Of a stretch of DNA of 64,000 nucleotides, positions 34,700 through 43,983 are shown piece after piece. The DNA comes from Stagnihabitans tardus (GTDB lineage Bacteria; Pseudomonadota; Alphaproteobacteria; Rhodobacterales; Rhodobacteraceae). The position numbers and the translations under genes were made by a program. The notes beneath the pieces are model-generated. The model saw only the letters and a list, made by a program, of their open reading frames with translations. It was not told where the DNA came from and ran no database searches. The number at the start of each line of letters is the position of its first letter. Position 1 is the stretch's first letter. Location of the stretch: NCBI RefSeq assembly GCF_009925085.1, contig NZ_JAABNR010000011.1, positions 1 to 64,000 on the forward strand, written 5' to 3'.

Positions 34700-36207
34700 G
34701 CGACGAACCCAAGCCCCTGACCTCTGCCCTTCCCGCCGAACCCCACAAGGTCGAGCCGCCCAAGCCGGAGGCACCCAAGCCCGAGCCCGAGGTCGAAACG
34801 CCCGAGCCGGGCAAGGCGCTGACCAACCCTTCGCCGGTCGAGCTGACCAAGGCTGCGAAGAAAGGCGGCGCCCTGGCGCTGGCCCCTGCGGCCTCGGACG
34901 TCCCGCCGCCCAAGCTGCAGACCTGGTCTGCCCGCCGCCCGATCTGGATCGGCGGCGTGACCACGGTCTTCCTCTTGGCCTTCTTCATCGGCTGGGGCCT
35001 GATGACCACGATTTCCGGCGCCGTGGTGACGCAAGGCATCATCCAGGTCGAACAGAACCGCCAGGTCGTCCAGCATCTTGACGGCGGCATGGTGGCGGCA
35101 ATCGAAGTGACCGAAGGCAGCGTCGTCAAGGCGGGTGACCTCTTGATGCGGCTCGATGGCACCCAGGTGAAGGCCGAGCTTGCCATCGTCGAGGGCCAGC
35201 TTTTCGACGCCATGGCCCGCAAGGCCCGGCTCGAGGCCGAACGCGACGACCTGCCCGAGCCGATCTTTCCGGCCGACCTTCTCGACCTCGCCAAGGCCCG
35301 CCTCGACGTGGCCGAGCAGATCGAGGGCCAGCGGCGGCTGTTTACGGCCAGGCTCGACACGTTCAACGCCCAGATCAGCCAGTTGAACAAGCGGATGGAC
35401 CAGATCTCCTCGCAAGGCGAAGGCGTCCATGCGCAGATGGATGCGATCGACGATCAAGAGGCGCTTCTGCTCCCCGAGATCGAAGCCAAGCGCAAGCTTT
35501 TGGCACAGGGCCTGGCGCAGTCGGCGCAGCTTGCCGACCTTCAGCGCGAGGCCGCAAGGCTTCTGGGCAACAAGGGCGAGCTGGAGGCCAGCCTCGCCCA
35601 GGCCCAGGGCCGCGCCACCGAGATCGAGCTGCAAATCCTGCAAATCCGCTCGGCCCGGCGCGAGGATGCCAATACCCAGCTGCGCGACATGGGCGACAAG
35701 ATGCTGGAACTGGCCGAGCGCCGCCGCGCGCTGGTCGAAAAGGTCGACCGGCTGGACATCCGCGCGCCCGTGTCGGGCGTCGTCCTGGGCCTGGCGGTGA
35801 CCACGCCGCAAGCCGTGATCCGCCCCGCCGATCCGCTGATGTATATCATCCCGCAGGATCGCCCGCTGATCATCGTCATCCAGATCCCGCCGATCCATGT
35901 CGACGAGGTCCATATCGGCGAGGATGTCGAGGTCTCCTTCGCGGCCTTCTCGGCCCGGACCACGCCGCAGCTGAAAGGGACGCTCTCGGCCATCTCGCCG
36001 GATGCGATCACCGACCAGGCGACGCATCAAAGCTATTACCGTGGCGAGGTCGAATTGCAGCCCGGCGAGATGGCCAAGCTGAAAGACGAACGCCTGGTGC
36101 CGGGGATGCCGGTGCAGGCCTATGTCTCGACCGGAGACCGCTCGCCCATGGCTTACCTGTTGAAGCCCTTCTGGGACTATGTCCACATGGCGTTTCGCGA
36201 GAACTGA
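34696..36207 (+). CDS. HlyD-family periplasmic adaptor of type I secretion
   Basis: A 503-residue membrane-fusion protein that bridges the ABC exporter and an outer-membrane channel. An unusually long cytoplasmic Pro/Glu/Lys-rich tail (about 1-75) precedes one membrane helix (about 82-104). Then come the lipoyl half-motif QHLDGGMVAAIEVTEGSVVK, a long coiled coil (about 200-345) and the second half DIRAPVSGVVLGLAV. The C-terminus ends YLLKPFWDYVHMAFREN, typical of PrtE. Typical PrtE proteins are about 440 residues; the extra length is the N-terminal tail. Confidence 0.92.
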   Translation: MSDEPKPLTSALPAEPHKVEPPKPEAPKPEPEVETPEPGKALTNPSPVELTKAAKKGGALALAPAASDVPPPKLQTWSARRPIWIGGVTTVFLLAFFIGWGLMTTISGAVVTQGIIQVEQNRQVVQHLDGGMVAAIEVTEGSVVKAGDLLMRLDGTQVKAELAIVEGQLFDAMARKARLEAERDDLPEPIFPADLLDLAKARLDVAEQIEGQRRLFTARLDTFNAQISQLNKRMDQISSQGEGVHAQMDAIDDQEALLLPEIEAKRKLLAQGLAQSAQLADLQREAARLLGNKGELEASLAQAQGRATEIELQILQIRSARREDANTQLRDMGDKMLELAERRRALVEKVDRLDIRAPVSGVVLGLAVTTPQAVIRPADPLMYIIPQDRPLIIVIQIPPIHVDEVHIGEDVEVSFAAFSARTTPQLKGTLSAISPDAITDQATHQSYYRGEVELQPGEMAKLKDERLVPGMPVQAYVSTGDRSPMAYLLKPFWDYVHMAFREN

Positions 36208-36243
36208 GCGCCCTGGAAGACTGAGGGCGTCTTGTGAGCGTTA

Positions 36244-36275
36244 CGGGCCGGGGATAACCTCCGGCCCGAAGCTTT
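36244..36275 (+). terminator. Probable terminator after the type I secretion pair
   Basis: CGGGCCGG (36244-36251) and CCGGCCCG (36261-36268) form an 8-bp stem with a 9-nt loop, followed by AAGCTTTTCC. Confidence 0.55.
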
Positions 36276-36290
36276 TCCGAGGGGGGAATC

Positions 36291-36749
36291 ATGTCCATCG
36301 AACAACGTCTTGCCGATTTGGGGGTGACCCTTCCCGAAGCGCCCGCGCCTGCGGCCAACTATGTGCCCTTCGTGCAGGTGGGCGAGCTGGTCCATGTCTC
36401 GGGCCAGATTTCGCGCAACGAGGCCGGGCTGATCACCGGGAAACTCGGGGCAGATGTCGATGTGGCGACGGGGGCGGATGCCGCCCGGGCCTGTGCCATC
36501 GCTTTGCTGGCCCAGGCCAAGGCGGCTTGCGATGGCGACCTGTCGCGGCTGGTTCGCCTGGTGAAGCTGGTGGGCTTCGTGAACTCCACCCCCGAATTTA
36601 CCGACCAGCCCAAGGTGATCAACGGCGCCTCCGACTTCATGGTCGCGGTCCTCGGCGATGCGGGCCGCCATGCGCGCTCTGCCGTCTCGGCGGCCTCGCT
36701 GCCCTTCGGCGTCGCGGTCGAGATCGAAGCGATCTTCCAGGTCCGCTGA
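36291..36749 (+). CDS. RidA-family protein
   Basis: A 152-residue protein of the RidA/YjgF family, which in its best-known members hydrolyses reactive enamines or imines formed by PLP enzymes. It shows FVQVGELVHVSGQI and, late, ARSAVSAASLPFGVAVEIEA, matching the longer alphaproteobacterial YjgF-like subgroup. In that subgroup the key arginine of true RidA is often not conserved, so deaminase activity is uncertain. Its TGA overlaps the ATG of the GDPD gene, starting a five-gene run to phhB. Confidence 0.88.
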   Translation: MSIEQRLADLGVTLPEAPAPAANYVPFVQVGELVHVSGQISRNEAGLITGKLGADVDVATGADAARACAIALLAQAKAACDGDLSRLVRLVKLVGFVNSTPEFTDQPKVINGASDFMVAVLGDAGRHARSAVSAASLPFGVAVEIEAIFQVR

Positions 36750-37513
36750 TGAAAACCCCGCTGCCCGCCGCTTTCCTGCGCGCGCCCATCGCCCATCGCG
36801 CCCTGCATGACCGGGCGCGGGGCCGGATCGAGAACTCCGCCTCTGCCGTCCGGGCGGCGCGGGCGGCGGGCTATGCCATCGAGATCGACCTGCAGCTGTC
36901 CAAGGACGGCGTGCCCATGGTCTTTCACGACGAGGATATGGCGCGCCTGACGGGTCAGCCGGGCTGGATCTGGGACCGAACGGCGGAGGAGCTTCAGGCG
37001 ACCCGGCTCACGGGCTCGGACGATACGATCCCGACGCTCACCCAAGTCCTGCAACTGGTGGGCGGCGCCGTGCCCCTGCTGATCGAGCTGAAGGACCAGA
37101 CGCTCACCATGTCGGACACCGATGGCAGGCTGGAGGCCGCGACCGTCGCCGTCCTCGCGGGCTATTCCGGCCCGGTGGCGCTGATGAGCTTCAACCCGCA
37201 TTGCATCGCCCACCTCGCCCGCCTGGCGCCCCATCTGGCGCGGGGCATCACGACCAGCGCTTACGGCGCGGATTGGGCACCCCTGGACGCCGCCACCTGC
37301 GACCACCTGCGCGAGATCCCGGATTACGACCGCGTCCAGGCCTCCTTCATCAGCCACGAGGCCAGCGACCTTTCCCGCCCCCGCGTGGCCGAGCTCAAGG
37401 CGCAAGGTGCGGCGGTGCTCTGCTGGACCATCCGCTCGGCAGAGGCCGAGGCCCTGGCGCGCAAGGTGGCACAGAACATCACCTTCGAAGGTTACGCGGC
37501 GGCTTTCCCTTGA
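36749..37513 (+). CDS. Glycerophosphodiester phosphodiesterase
   Basis: A 254-residue cytoplasmic GDPD-family hydrolase (UgpQ-like) releasing glycerol-3-phosphate from phosphodiesters. It has the N-terminal PIAHRALHDRARGRIENS (catalytic His pair with Glu), then AIEIDLQLSKDGVPMVFHDE (EID and HD metal ligands), LLIELKDQ, and a C-terminal VLCWTIRSAEAEALARK. No signal peptide. It is translationally coupled to the RidA-like gene and lies 30 bp before the GNAT gene. Confidence 0.93.
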   Translation: MKTPLPAAFLRAPIAHRALHDRARGRIENSASAVRAARAAGYAIEIDLQLSKDGVPMVFHDEDMARLTGQPGWIWDRTAEELQATRLTGSDDTIPTLTQVLQLVGGAVPLLIELKDQTLTMSDTDGRLEAATVAVLAGYSGPVALMSFNPHCIAHLARLAPHLARGITTSAYGADWAPLDAATCDHLREIPDYDRVQASFISHEASDLSRPRVAELKAQGAAVLCWTIRSAEAEALARKVAQNITFEGYAAAFP

Positions 37514-37543
37514 CCTTGGCCGCAGGGGGGCCATCCTTTCCCC

Positions 37544-38701
37544 ATGGCTTATGAGATCGCACTTCTGGAAGGCATGGCCGAGATCGCGGCCAAGGATTGG
37601 GACGCGCTGGCGAACCCCGAGGGCCTCCGCCCGCTGGACCCTTTCACCACCCACCGTTTCCTGTCTGCGCTGGACCGCAGCCGCTCGACCGGCAAGGGCT
37701 CGGGCTGGACGACGCGGCCCCTGGTGATCCGCGAAGACGACAAGCCCGTCGCCGCCATGCCGCTTTACGTCAAGTCGCACAGCCAGGGCGAATACATCTT
37801 CGACTTCGGCTGGGCCGAGGCCTATGAGCGCGCGGGCGGCCAGTATTACCCCAAGCTGCAAAGCGCCGTCCCCTTCACCCCCGCCACCGGCAAGCGCTTC
37901 CTGGGCGACCCCGCGCTGCGGCCACTCTTGATGCAGGCCGCCATCGGCATCACCCGCGACAATGGCCTGTCCTCCTGCCATGTCACCTTCTGCACCGGCG
38001 AAGAGGCCGAGGCGCTGGAGGGCCCCGAGATCCTCCACCGCGTCACCCAGCAATTCCATTGGGAGAACCGGGGTTACAAGGACTTCGACGCCTTCCTTGC
38101 CGACCTCTCCAGCCGCAAGCGCAAGATGATTCGCAAGGAGCGGGAAGCCGCCCAAGGCCATGGCCTGACGATCCGGGCGCTGACGGGCGCGGACCTGAGG
38201 CCCGAACATTGGGACGCGATGTGGGCCTTCTACCAGGACACCGGCAGCCGGAAATGGGGAACTCCTTACCTGAAACGCGGCTTCTTCGACGAAGTGCATG
38301 AGACCATGGCCGATGACGTGCTTCTCGTCCTGGCCTTCCAGGGCGACCGCGCCGTCGCCGGGGCCCTGAACTTCATCGGCCGCGAAACGCTTTACGGCCG
38401 CTATTGGGGCTGCACGGAAAACCTGCCCTGCCTGCATTTCGAACTCTGCTACTATCAGGCGATCGACTGGGCCATCACCCATGGCCTGGCCCGGGTCGAG
38501 GCCGGGGCGCAGGGTGAACACAAGCTGGCGCGCGGTTATCTGCCGACGCCAGTGCATAGCTTGCACTGGATTGCCGACCCCGGCCTGCGCGGCGCGGTCG
38601 CGCGCTATCTGCGGCAGGAACGCGCGGCGGTGGACGAGGAAATCGAGGTGCTGACGGACTACGGCCCGTTCCGCAAGGACCAGAGGGAGGAAACCGAGTG
38701 A
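37544..38701 (+). CDS. GNAT/FemAB-like N-acyltransferase (COG3146 type)
   Basis: A 385-residue protein of the FemAB-like GNAT group known as peptidogalycan biosynthesis or DUF482 proteins. Signatures include YFSYWNPC-type context replaced here by QFHWENRGYKDFDAFLADLS, SRKRKMIRKEREAA, FYQDTGSRKWGTPYL and GALNFIGRETLYGRYWGC. Exact substrate is unknown; aminoacyl or acyl transfer to an envelope precursor is only inferred. It overlaps the GST gene (GTGA), so it is part of the tight run from the RidA-like gene to phhB. Confidence 0.85.
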   Translation: MAYEIALLEGMAEIAAKDWDALANPEGLRPLDPFTTHRFLSALDRSRSTGKGSGWTTRPLVIREDDKPVAAMPLYVKSHSQGEYIFDFGWAEAYERAGGQYYPKLQSAVPFTPATGKRFLGDPALRPLLMQAAIGITRDNGLSSCHVTFCTGEEAEALEGPEILHRVTQQFHWENRGYKDFDAFLADLSSRKRKMIRKEREAAQGHGLTIRALTGADLRPEHWDAMWAFYQDTGSRKWGTPYLKRGFFDEVHETMADDVLLVLAFQGDRAVAGALNFIGRETLYGRYWGCTENLPCLHFELCYYQAIDWAITHGLARVEAGAQGEHKLARGYLPTPVHSLHWIADPGLRGAVARYLRQERAAVDEEIEVLTDYGPFRKDQREETE

Positions 38702-39297
38702 AGTTCTATACCCATCCGATGAGCCGGGGGCGCATCGTCCGCTGGATGCTGGAGGAGGTCGGTCAGCCCTATGAGACCGTGGTGCTGGACTATGCCACGA
38801 CGATGAAGGCGCCCGACTACCTGGCGCTGAATCCGATGGGCAAGGTGCCGACCCTGGTTCATGACGGCGGCGTGGTCACCGAATGCGCCGCCATCTGCCT
38901 CTGGCTGGCCGAGACTTTCCCCGAGGCCGGGCTGATGCCCGAGGACCACGGCGCCGCCTATCGCTGGATGTTCTTCGGGGCCGGGCCGCTCGAGCAGGCG
39001 GTGGTCAACACCTCCTTCGGCTGGACGGCCCAGGACCCTCGGTCAGAGGGGCGGACGGGCTATGGCAGCCTCGACCGCGTGGTCCGCACCCTGGCGGGTC
39101 ACCTCGAAACCCGCAGCTTCTTCTGTGGCGAGGGCTTCAGCGTCGCCGATGTCTATGTCGGCTCGCAGATCGGCTGGGGCCTGCGCTTTGGGACCTTGCC
39201 CGACAATGCCACGCTGAAAGCCTATTGGGAGCGGATCGCCGGCCGCCCCGCCCTGGCCCGCGCCAATGCGCTGGATGACGCCCTGGTGACGAAATGA
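38698..39297 (+). CDS. Glutathione S-transferase family protein
   Basis: A 199-residue protein with the N-terminal thioredoxin-like GST domain ([40 protein letters not shown]) and helical C-terminal domain with [20 protein letters not shown]. Ser9 in [10 protein letters not shown] takes the place of the catalytic Ser/Cys of beta/theta-like GSTs. The GTG start overlaps the GNAT stop, and its own stop overlaps phhB (ATGA). Detoxification substrate unknown. Confidence 0.9.
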   Translation: MKFYTHPMSRGRIVRWMLEEVGQPYETVVLDYATTMKAPDYLALNPMGKVPTLVHDGGVVTECAAICLWLAETFPEAGLMPEDHGAAYRWMFFGAGPLEQAVVNTSFGWTAQDPRSEGRTGYGSLDRVVRTLAGHLETRSFFCGEGFSVADVYVGSQIGWGLRFGTLPDNATLKAYWERIAGRPALARANALDDALVTK

Positions 39298-39662
39298 AGC
39301 CCCTGACCCAAGAGGACCGCGCCGCCGCCCTTCCCGCCCTGGGCGAGACCGGCTGGGCCGCCGTGCCGGACCGCGACGCGATCCGGAAAGTGTGGAAGTT
39401 CAAGAGCTTCGTCGAGGCCTGGGGCTTCATGTCCCGCGTGGCCCTGCTGGCCGAGAAGCTGAACCACCACCCGGAATGGCGCAATGTCTATAACGTCGTG
39501 GATGTGACGCTGACGACGCATGATTGCGACGGGCTCTCGGACCTGGACCTCGACCTGGCCCGGCGGATGGACAAGCTGGCGGGCGAGGCCATGGTGCAGC
39601 GCGACCACGGCCAACCCATCACCTGCCTCTGCCAGGAGCGGAAGGGGAAGGCGGGGGCTTAA
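39294..39662 (+). CDS. phhB: 4a-hydroxytetrahydrobiopterin dehydratase
   Basis: A 122-residue pterin-4a-carbinolamine dehydratase. The active-site region is intact: [20 protein letters not shown] and [20 protein letters not shown]. It regenerates the pterin cofactor of phenylalanine hydroxylase, but no phhA is adjacent. In bacteria without phhA the enzyme may serve other pterin or molybdopterin steps. The C-terminal tail is about 15-20 residues longer than usual. Its stop overlaps the tyrB stop tail-to-tail at TTAA (39659-39662). Confidence 0.93.
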   Translation: MKPLTQEDRAAALPALGETGWAAVPDRDAIRKVWKFKSFVEAWGFMSRVALLAEKLNHHPEWRNVYNVVDVTLTTHDCDGLSDLDLDLARRMDKLAGEAMVQRDHGQPITCLCQERKGKAGA

Positions 39663-40831
39663 CCCCCGACGGCCACGATGGCTTGCGCCAGGATCGGCAC
39701 GGTCTGGGCGTTCAGCCCCGCAATGTTGATCCGGCTGTCGCCCACCATATAGATCGCATGCTCTTCGCGCAGCCGAAGGACCTGCGCCTCGGTCAGGCCA
39801 AGCCGCGAGAACATGCCGCGATGGGTCGCCACGAAGTCATAGCGGTCGGAGTTCGTCAGCTTGCGCAACGCGTCGGCCAGGCTCTGGCGCAGGGTCAGCA
39901 TGTTCAGCCGGACCTCTTCGAGCTCGGCCTTCCAGTCGGCGGTCAGGGCCTCGTCCTCCAGGATCATCGTCACCAGCCGCGCGCCGTGATCGGGCGGGAA
40001 GGAGAAGTTCTGGCGGTTCAGGAAGTTCAGGTTGCCCTGCACGACGGCCTTGCGATCCGGAGAGGTCAGGGCGATCAGGATGCCCGTCCGCTCGCGATAG
40101 ATGCCGAAGTTCTTCGAGCAGGAGGCGGCGATCAGGACCTCGGGGAAGGACGCGGCGATCAGGCGGGTGGCGGCGGCGTCTTCCTCCAGCCCGTCGCCGA
40201 AGCCCTGGTAGGCGAGGTCGACGAAGGGGACGGCGCCCTGCTTTTGCAGGATCGCCACGGTCTCGGCCCACTGGGCCTGCGTCAGGTTCGCGCCGGTCGG
40301 GTTGTGGCAGCAGCCATGCAGCAGGACCACGTCACCGGGGGCGACCTTGGCCAGATCGGCCTTCATGCCCTCGAAATCGACACCACAGGTGGCGGCGTCG
40401 AAATAGCGGTACTCGGCCATCTTCATCCCAAGGAACTTGATGATCGAGGGATGGTTCGGCCAGGTCGGGGCCGAAAGCCAGACCGTGGCGCCCGGCGTCG
40501 CCAGTTTCACCAGCTCCAGCGCCTGACGGATGGCGCCCGTGCCGCCGGGGGTGGCGACCGAGGCCGCGCGATCCGTCTCGCCCAGGATCATCTTGACCAG
40601 GGCCGAATTATAGGCGGGCTCACCGGCGAGGCCGGTATAGGTCTTGGTCGTCTCGACCTCCCACAGCTTCTTCTCGGCCGCCTTGACGGCGCGCATCACC
40701 GGGGTCAGGCCGGTCGGGTCCTTGTAGACGCCGACGCCGAGGTCGATCTTGGTGGTCCGCTTGTCCTCGCGGTAAAGCGCGATGAGTTGCAGGATCTTGT
40801 CCTGCGGCTGGGGGTTCAGGGCTTCAAGCAT
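39659..40831 (-). CDS. tyrB: Aromatic amino acid/aspartate aminotransferase
   Basis: A 390-residue class I PLP aminotransferase of the AspC/TyrB subgroup. It shows [32 protein letters not shown], the WPNHPSI substrate loop, [12 protein letters not shown] and the PLP-lysine motif [15 protein letters not shown]. It interconverts aromatic amino acids (or aspartate) and their oxo acids. Tail-to-tail with phhB suggests shared aromatic amino acid metabolism, though they are on opposite strands. sseA lies just upstream (8 bp), so the two are co-transcribed. Confidence 0.92.
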   Translation of the reverse strand: MLEALNPQPQDKILQLIALYREDKRTTKIDLGVGVYKDPTGLTPVMRAVKAAEKKLWEVETTKTYTGLAGEPAYNSALVKMILGETDRAASVATPGGTGAIRQALELVKLATPGATVWLSAPTWPNHPSIIKFLGMKMAEYRYFDAATCGVDFEGMKADLAKVAPGDVVLLHGCCHNPTGANLTQAQWAETVAILQKQGAVPFVDLAYQGFGDGLEEDAAATRLIAASFPEVLIAASCSKNFGIYRERTGILIALTSPDRKAVVQGNLNFLNRQNFSFPPDHGARLVTMILEDEALTADWKAELEEVRLNMLTLRQSLADALRKLTNSDRYDFVATHRGMFSRLGLTEAQVLRLREEHAIYMVGDSRINIAGLNAQTVPILAQAIVAVGG

Positions 40832-40839
40832 GGGGGCTC

Positions 40840-41697
40840 CTATCGTGCCGGGCCTTTTTCGACGGCCAGGTCGTCATACATGCCCCATTCGGCCCAGGAG
40901 CCGTCATAGAGCGAGTGATTGCGGTGGCCGAGGCGTTCGAGGGCCAGCGACAGAACCGCCGCCGTGACGCCGGACCCGCAAGAGGTGATCACCGGTTTCT
41001 TCAGATCGACGCCTGCGGCCTCGAAGACCGAACGCAGCTCGGGCAGGGGTTTCATCGTGCCGTCGCCGTTCAGGACCGAGGTATAGGGCACATTGCGCGC
41101 GCCGGGGATATGACCGGAGCGCAGGCCCGCCCGGGGCTCGGGCGCCGTGCCCTCGAAGCGCCCAGGCGAGCGGGCGTCGACGATCACGGCCTCGCCCAGC
41201 TTGGCCGAATGCGCCACCTGCGTCACGTCCTTCACCAGGTGGCTCTGCCGACTGATGGTCATGTGACGGTCCTTGACGACCGGGGCCATGTCCTCGGTCT
41301 CGCGCCCCTCGGCCTGCCACTTGGGCAAGCCGCCGTCCAGCACGGCGATGTCGGTCTTGCCCATCAGGCGGAAGGTCCACCAGACCCGGGCGGCCGAGAA
41401 GATCCCCGCGCCGTCATAGACCACGACCTGGTGGCCATCGCCCACGCCCATGGCCCGCATCCGCGAGATGAACTTTTCGGGCGGAGGCGCCATATGGGGC
41501 AGGTTGGACCGGCTGTCGGTGATCTCGTCGATGTCGAAGAAGCGCGCGCCGGGGATATGGGCGGCGGCATATTCAGCCTTGGCATCGCGGCCCGCATTGG
41601 GGAGATACCAGGAAGCGTCAAGGACCCGCAGATCGGGGTCCTTCAGATGGGCGGCCAGCCAGTCGGTCGAGACCAGCGTCTTGGGGTCGTCGGTCAT
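40840..41697 (-). CDS. sseA: 3-mercaptopyruvate sulfurtransferase
   Basis: A 285-residue two-domain rhodanese. The N-terminal domain is inactive-type; the C-terminal domain carries the active loop TSCGSGVTA with the catalytic Cys and the family signature for mercaptopyruvate (CGSGVTA rather than CRKGVTA). Conserved ASWYLPNAGRDAKAEYAAAH and EYAAAHIPGARFFDIDEI confirm the family. It may feed sulfur from mercaptopyruvate, a transamination product of cysteine, which fits the adjacent aminotransferase gene. Confidence 0.93.
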   Translation of the reverse strand: MTDDPKTLVSTDWLAAHLKDPDLRVLDASWYLPNAGRDAKAEYAAAHIPGARFFDIDEITDSRSNLPHMAPPPEKFISRMRAMGVGDGHQVVVYDGAGIFSAARVWWTFRLMGKTDIAVLDGGLPKWQAEGRETEDMAPVVKDRHMTISRQSHLVKDVTQVAHSAKLGEAVIVDARSPGRFEGTAPEPRAGLRSGHIPGARNVPYTSVLNGDGTMKPLPELRSVFEAAGVDLKKPVITSCGSGVTAAVLSLALERLGHRNHSLYDGSWAEWGMYDDLAVEKGPAR

Positions 41698-41955
41698 TGG
41701 GGTCAGGCTCCAGCAAGGAACGCCTTGGACCTAACGAAGACAGGCCGGAAGGGCAAGCACGGCTTGGCGCCGCGCTGTCGAATTGCGCTGCCGAAAGGCG
41801 CCGTGGACGTGCCCAGCCGGAGTGCCCTGCGGACGTGCGCCGTGGAAGTTGCCCCCAGAGCTGCGCCCTAGACGTGTCCCGCCGAACTGCCCCGCATGCA
41901 GCCCGGGTTGCGCCGCCGAACCACCGCCCTCACCGCGCTGCCGAACTGCGCCGCG
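41698..41955. other. GC-rich intergenic stretch with imperfect short repeats
   Basis: About 258 bp between the chemoreceptor stop and the sseA start. The part 41790-41950 repeats short motifs such as GACGTG, GCCGAACTGC and CGCCGTGG at irregular spacing. No open frame with a ribosome site or known family was found. It contains the sseA promoter. Confidence 0.45.
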
Positions 41956-43383
41956 CTAGGCCGCCTGCCAGACCTGCCGCTTCTCGCGCACCTTGAAGTG
42001 GTTGACCGCCGCCGAGACCCGCGCCGCCTCTTCGGCCATGTGATGGGCGGCGGCATTGGCCTCTTCGACCATGGCGGCGTTGCGCTGGGTCGTCTCGCTC
42101 ATCTCGTTGATGGCCAGGTTGATCTGGCGCAGGTTGGCATCCTGCGCGGCCGAGGTTTCGGTGATCTCGACCGTGACGCTGCTGGTTGCGGTGACCTGGC
42201 TGACGATGTCCTGCAAGGCCGAGCCGACGTTGTTCACCAGCTGCACACCCGACGAGACCTGGCCCACGCTTTTCTTGATCAGCGCCTTGATCTGTTCGGC
42301 CGCCTGGGCCGAGCTTTGCGCCAAGGACCGCACCTCGTTGGCCACGACGGCGAAGCCCCGGCCATGTTCGCCCACGCGCGCCGCCTCCACCCCGGCGTTC
42401 AGCGCCAGGAGGTTGGTCTGGAAGGCGATGTCGTCGATGATCGTGATGATCTTGGAAATCTCGCCCGAGCTGCGTTCGATCTGGGCCATGGCCTCGATCG
42501 CCTGGGCCACGACCTGGCCACCGCCCTCGGCCGCCTCGCGCGTGCGGCGGACGCTTTCGTTCAACGACTTCATCGCCACGGTGTTCGACGAAATCGCCTG
42601 GCTCAGCTCGTCCATCGAGGCGGCGCTTTCCTCGAGATTGGCGGCCTGCTGTTCAGAGCGCCGCGCCAGGTCATCCGACGCGGCCCGGATCTCGGCCGCG
42701 GTCGAGCTGATCTGGCCCGACCCCTCGAGGATCGCGCCCATGGCTTCGGACAGGGTCGAGAGGGTCCGCCGGAAGTCGGCCTCGATCTGGCCGAAGCTGA
42801 CGGGCAGGGTGGGCAGGGCCACGGTCAGATCCCCAGCCGAAAGCCCCGCCAGCGAGCGGCCGATGCTGGAGATGACTTCGTTCCTGGTCTCTTCCTCGAC
42901 CTCGAAATAGCGGGTGATGGCCAGGTCCATGTCCAGGAGCGCGACCTTGACGAAGGTCGTCAGCATTCGCGCCTCGGCCCGGCGACGGGGCGAGTATTTG
43001 CCCATGCCCGACAGGAGGACGTTTTCGATCACATGGGCGAGGATGTTGGCATAGCCGCCGACATACCACTTCGGCTCCAGCCCGATGCGGGCGTGAACAT
43101 CCCCGATCCGCTTGGAGGCATCGTAATACTCCGGCCCGAGACCGCCGCCGAACATTCGCTGCCAATGCTGGATCTGGGCCTTTTGCGCCCGGTCCATTGC
43201 GGCCTTGCCCGAAAAATGGCGCGCAGTCTCTGGCGTCGACCCAACCCGGGCATAGAAATCATCCATGGCCTGATCGCCAAACTTCGCCACGGCGGCGGCG
43301 ATGGCGGGAAACTCTGGGGACTTTGCGTCGATGCCGTAGAATCTGAGCCGATTGGCAAGCGGTGATGAATCTTGTTCGGTCAC
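41956..43383 (-). CDS. Globin-coupled chemoreceptor (soluble MCP with protoglobin sensor)
   Basis: A 475-residue cytoplasmic chemoreceptor. The N-terminal 155 residues are a protoglobin-type sensor with [19 protein letters not shown] and the proximal His97 in [20 protein letters not shown], so haem-based oxygen sensing is expected. After a linker, the MCP signalling domain (about 210-470) contains [20 protein letters not shown] and [15 protein letters not shown]. No membrane segment. The GTG start at 43383 has AAGGGG upstream; a TTG at 43440 would add 19 residues without a good ribosome site. It suggests aerotaxis linked to the flagellum encoded at the left of the window. Confidence 0.93.
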   Translation of the reverse strand: MTEQDSSPLANRLRFYGIDAKSPEFPAIAAAVAKFGDQAMDDFYARVGSTPETARHFSGKAAMDRAQKAQIQHWQRMFGGGLGPEYYDASKRIGDVHARIGLEPKWYVGGYANILAHVIENVLLSGMGKYSPRRRAEARMLTTFVKVALLDMDLAITRYFEVEEETRNEVISSIGRSLAGLSAGDLTVALPTLPVSFGQIEADFRRTLSTLSEAMGAILEGSGQISSTAAEIRAASDDLARRSEQQAANLEESAASMDELSQAISSNTVAMKSLNESVRRTREAAEGGGQVVAQAIEAMAQIERSSGEISKIITIIDDIAFQTNLLALNAGVEAARVGEHGRGFAVVANEVRSLAQSSAQAAEQIKALIKKSVGQVSSGVQLVNNVGSALQDIVSQVTATSSVTVEITETSAAQDANLRQINLAINEMSETTQRNAAMVEEANAAAHHMAEEAARVSAAVNHFKVREKRQVWQAA

Positions 43384-43454
43384 TGGCAGGGCCCCTTGAT
43401 GGCTGTGGATTCGCGGTCCTTCCAGCAACTTAGGCGGCAAGCCTTAACAAACCG

Positions 43455-43934
43455 TCAGTCGCGGCTATTTTGCTTCAAAAGCCTTGCCTTCTGCCGATCC
43501 CAGTCCCGCTTGGCGCTGGTCTCGCGCTTGTCGGCCAGCTTCTTGCCCTTGGCGATGCCGAGCTTCAGCTTCACCATGCCGCGTTCGTTGAAGTAAAGCC
43601 GCAGCGGGACGATGGTCATCCCCTCGCGCCCCACCGCCGCATGAAGCCGCGCCAATTGCTTTCGCGACACCAAGAGCTTGCGGTGACGGCGTTCCTCATG
43701 CCCCCAGGTCTTGGCCTGCAGATAGGGCGCCACATAAGAGTTGATCAGCCAAAGCTCGCCCTTCTCGACCGAGGCATAGCTTTCGGCGATGTTCGACCCG
43801 CCCTGGCGCAGGCTTTTCACTTCTGATCCCAGAAGCATGATCCCTGCTTCCAGATCCTCCTCGATGTGGTAATCGAATCGGGCGCGGCGGTTCTCCGCGA
43901 TCAGTTTGGAATTGGGATCGGACTTCTCTGCCAT
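43455..43934 (-). CDS. smpB: SsrA-binding protein SmpB
   Basis: A 159-residue tmRNA partner in rescue of stalled ribosomes. It shows [55 protein letters not shown] and the basic C-terminal tail [20 protein letters not shown]. Start at 43934 follows GAGGGGC; the longer frame upstream is not conserved. Often linked to dapA in alphaproteobacteria, and dapA lies 2 kb away. Confidence 0.97.
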   Translation of the reverse strand: MAEKSDPNSKLIAENRRARFDYHIEEDLEAGIMLLGSEVKSLRQGGSNIAESYASVEKGELWLINSYVAPYLQAKTWGHEERRHRKLLVSRKQLARLHAAVGREGMTIVPLRLYFNERGMVKLKLGIAKGKKLADKRETSAKRDWDRQKARLLKQNSRD

Positions 43935-43983
43935 GATGCCCCTCAGATAGGGGAGCCGGGCGCACAAGTCCAGAAGGGGCGGC

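Noticed and set aside
43444-43458. A CtrA-like site before the globin-coupled chemoreceptor
   Set aside because: One good half (TTAA) but the other is CTGA, only two of four bases; too weak.
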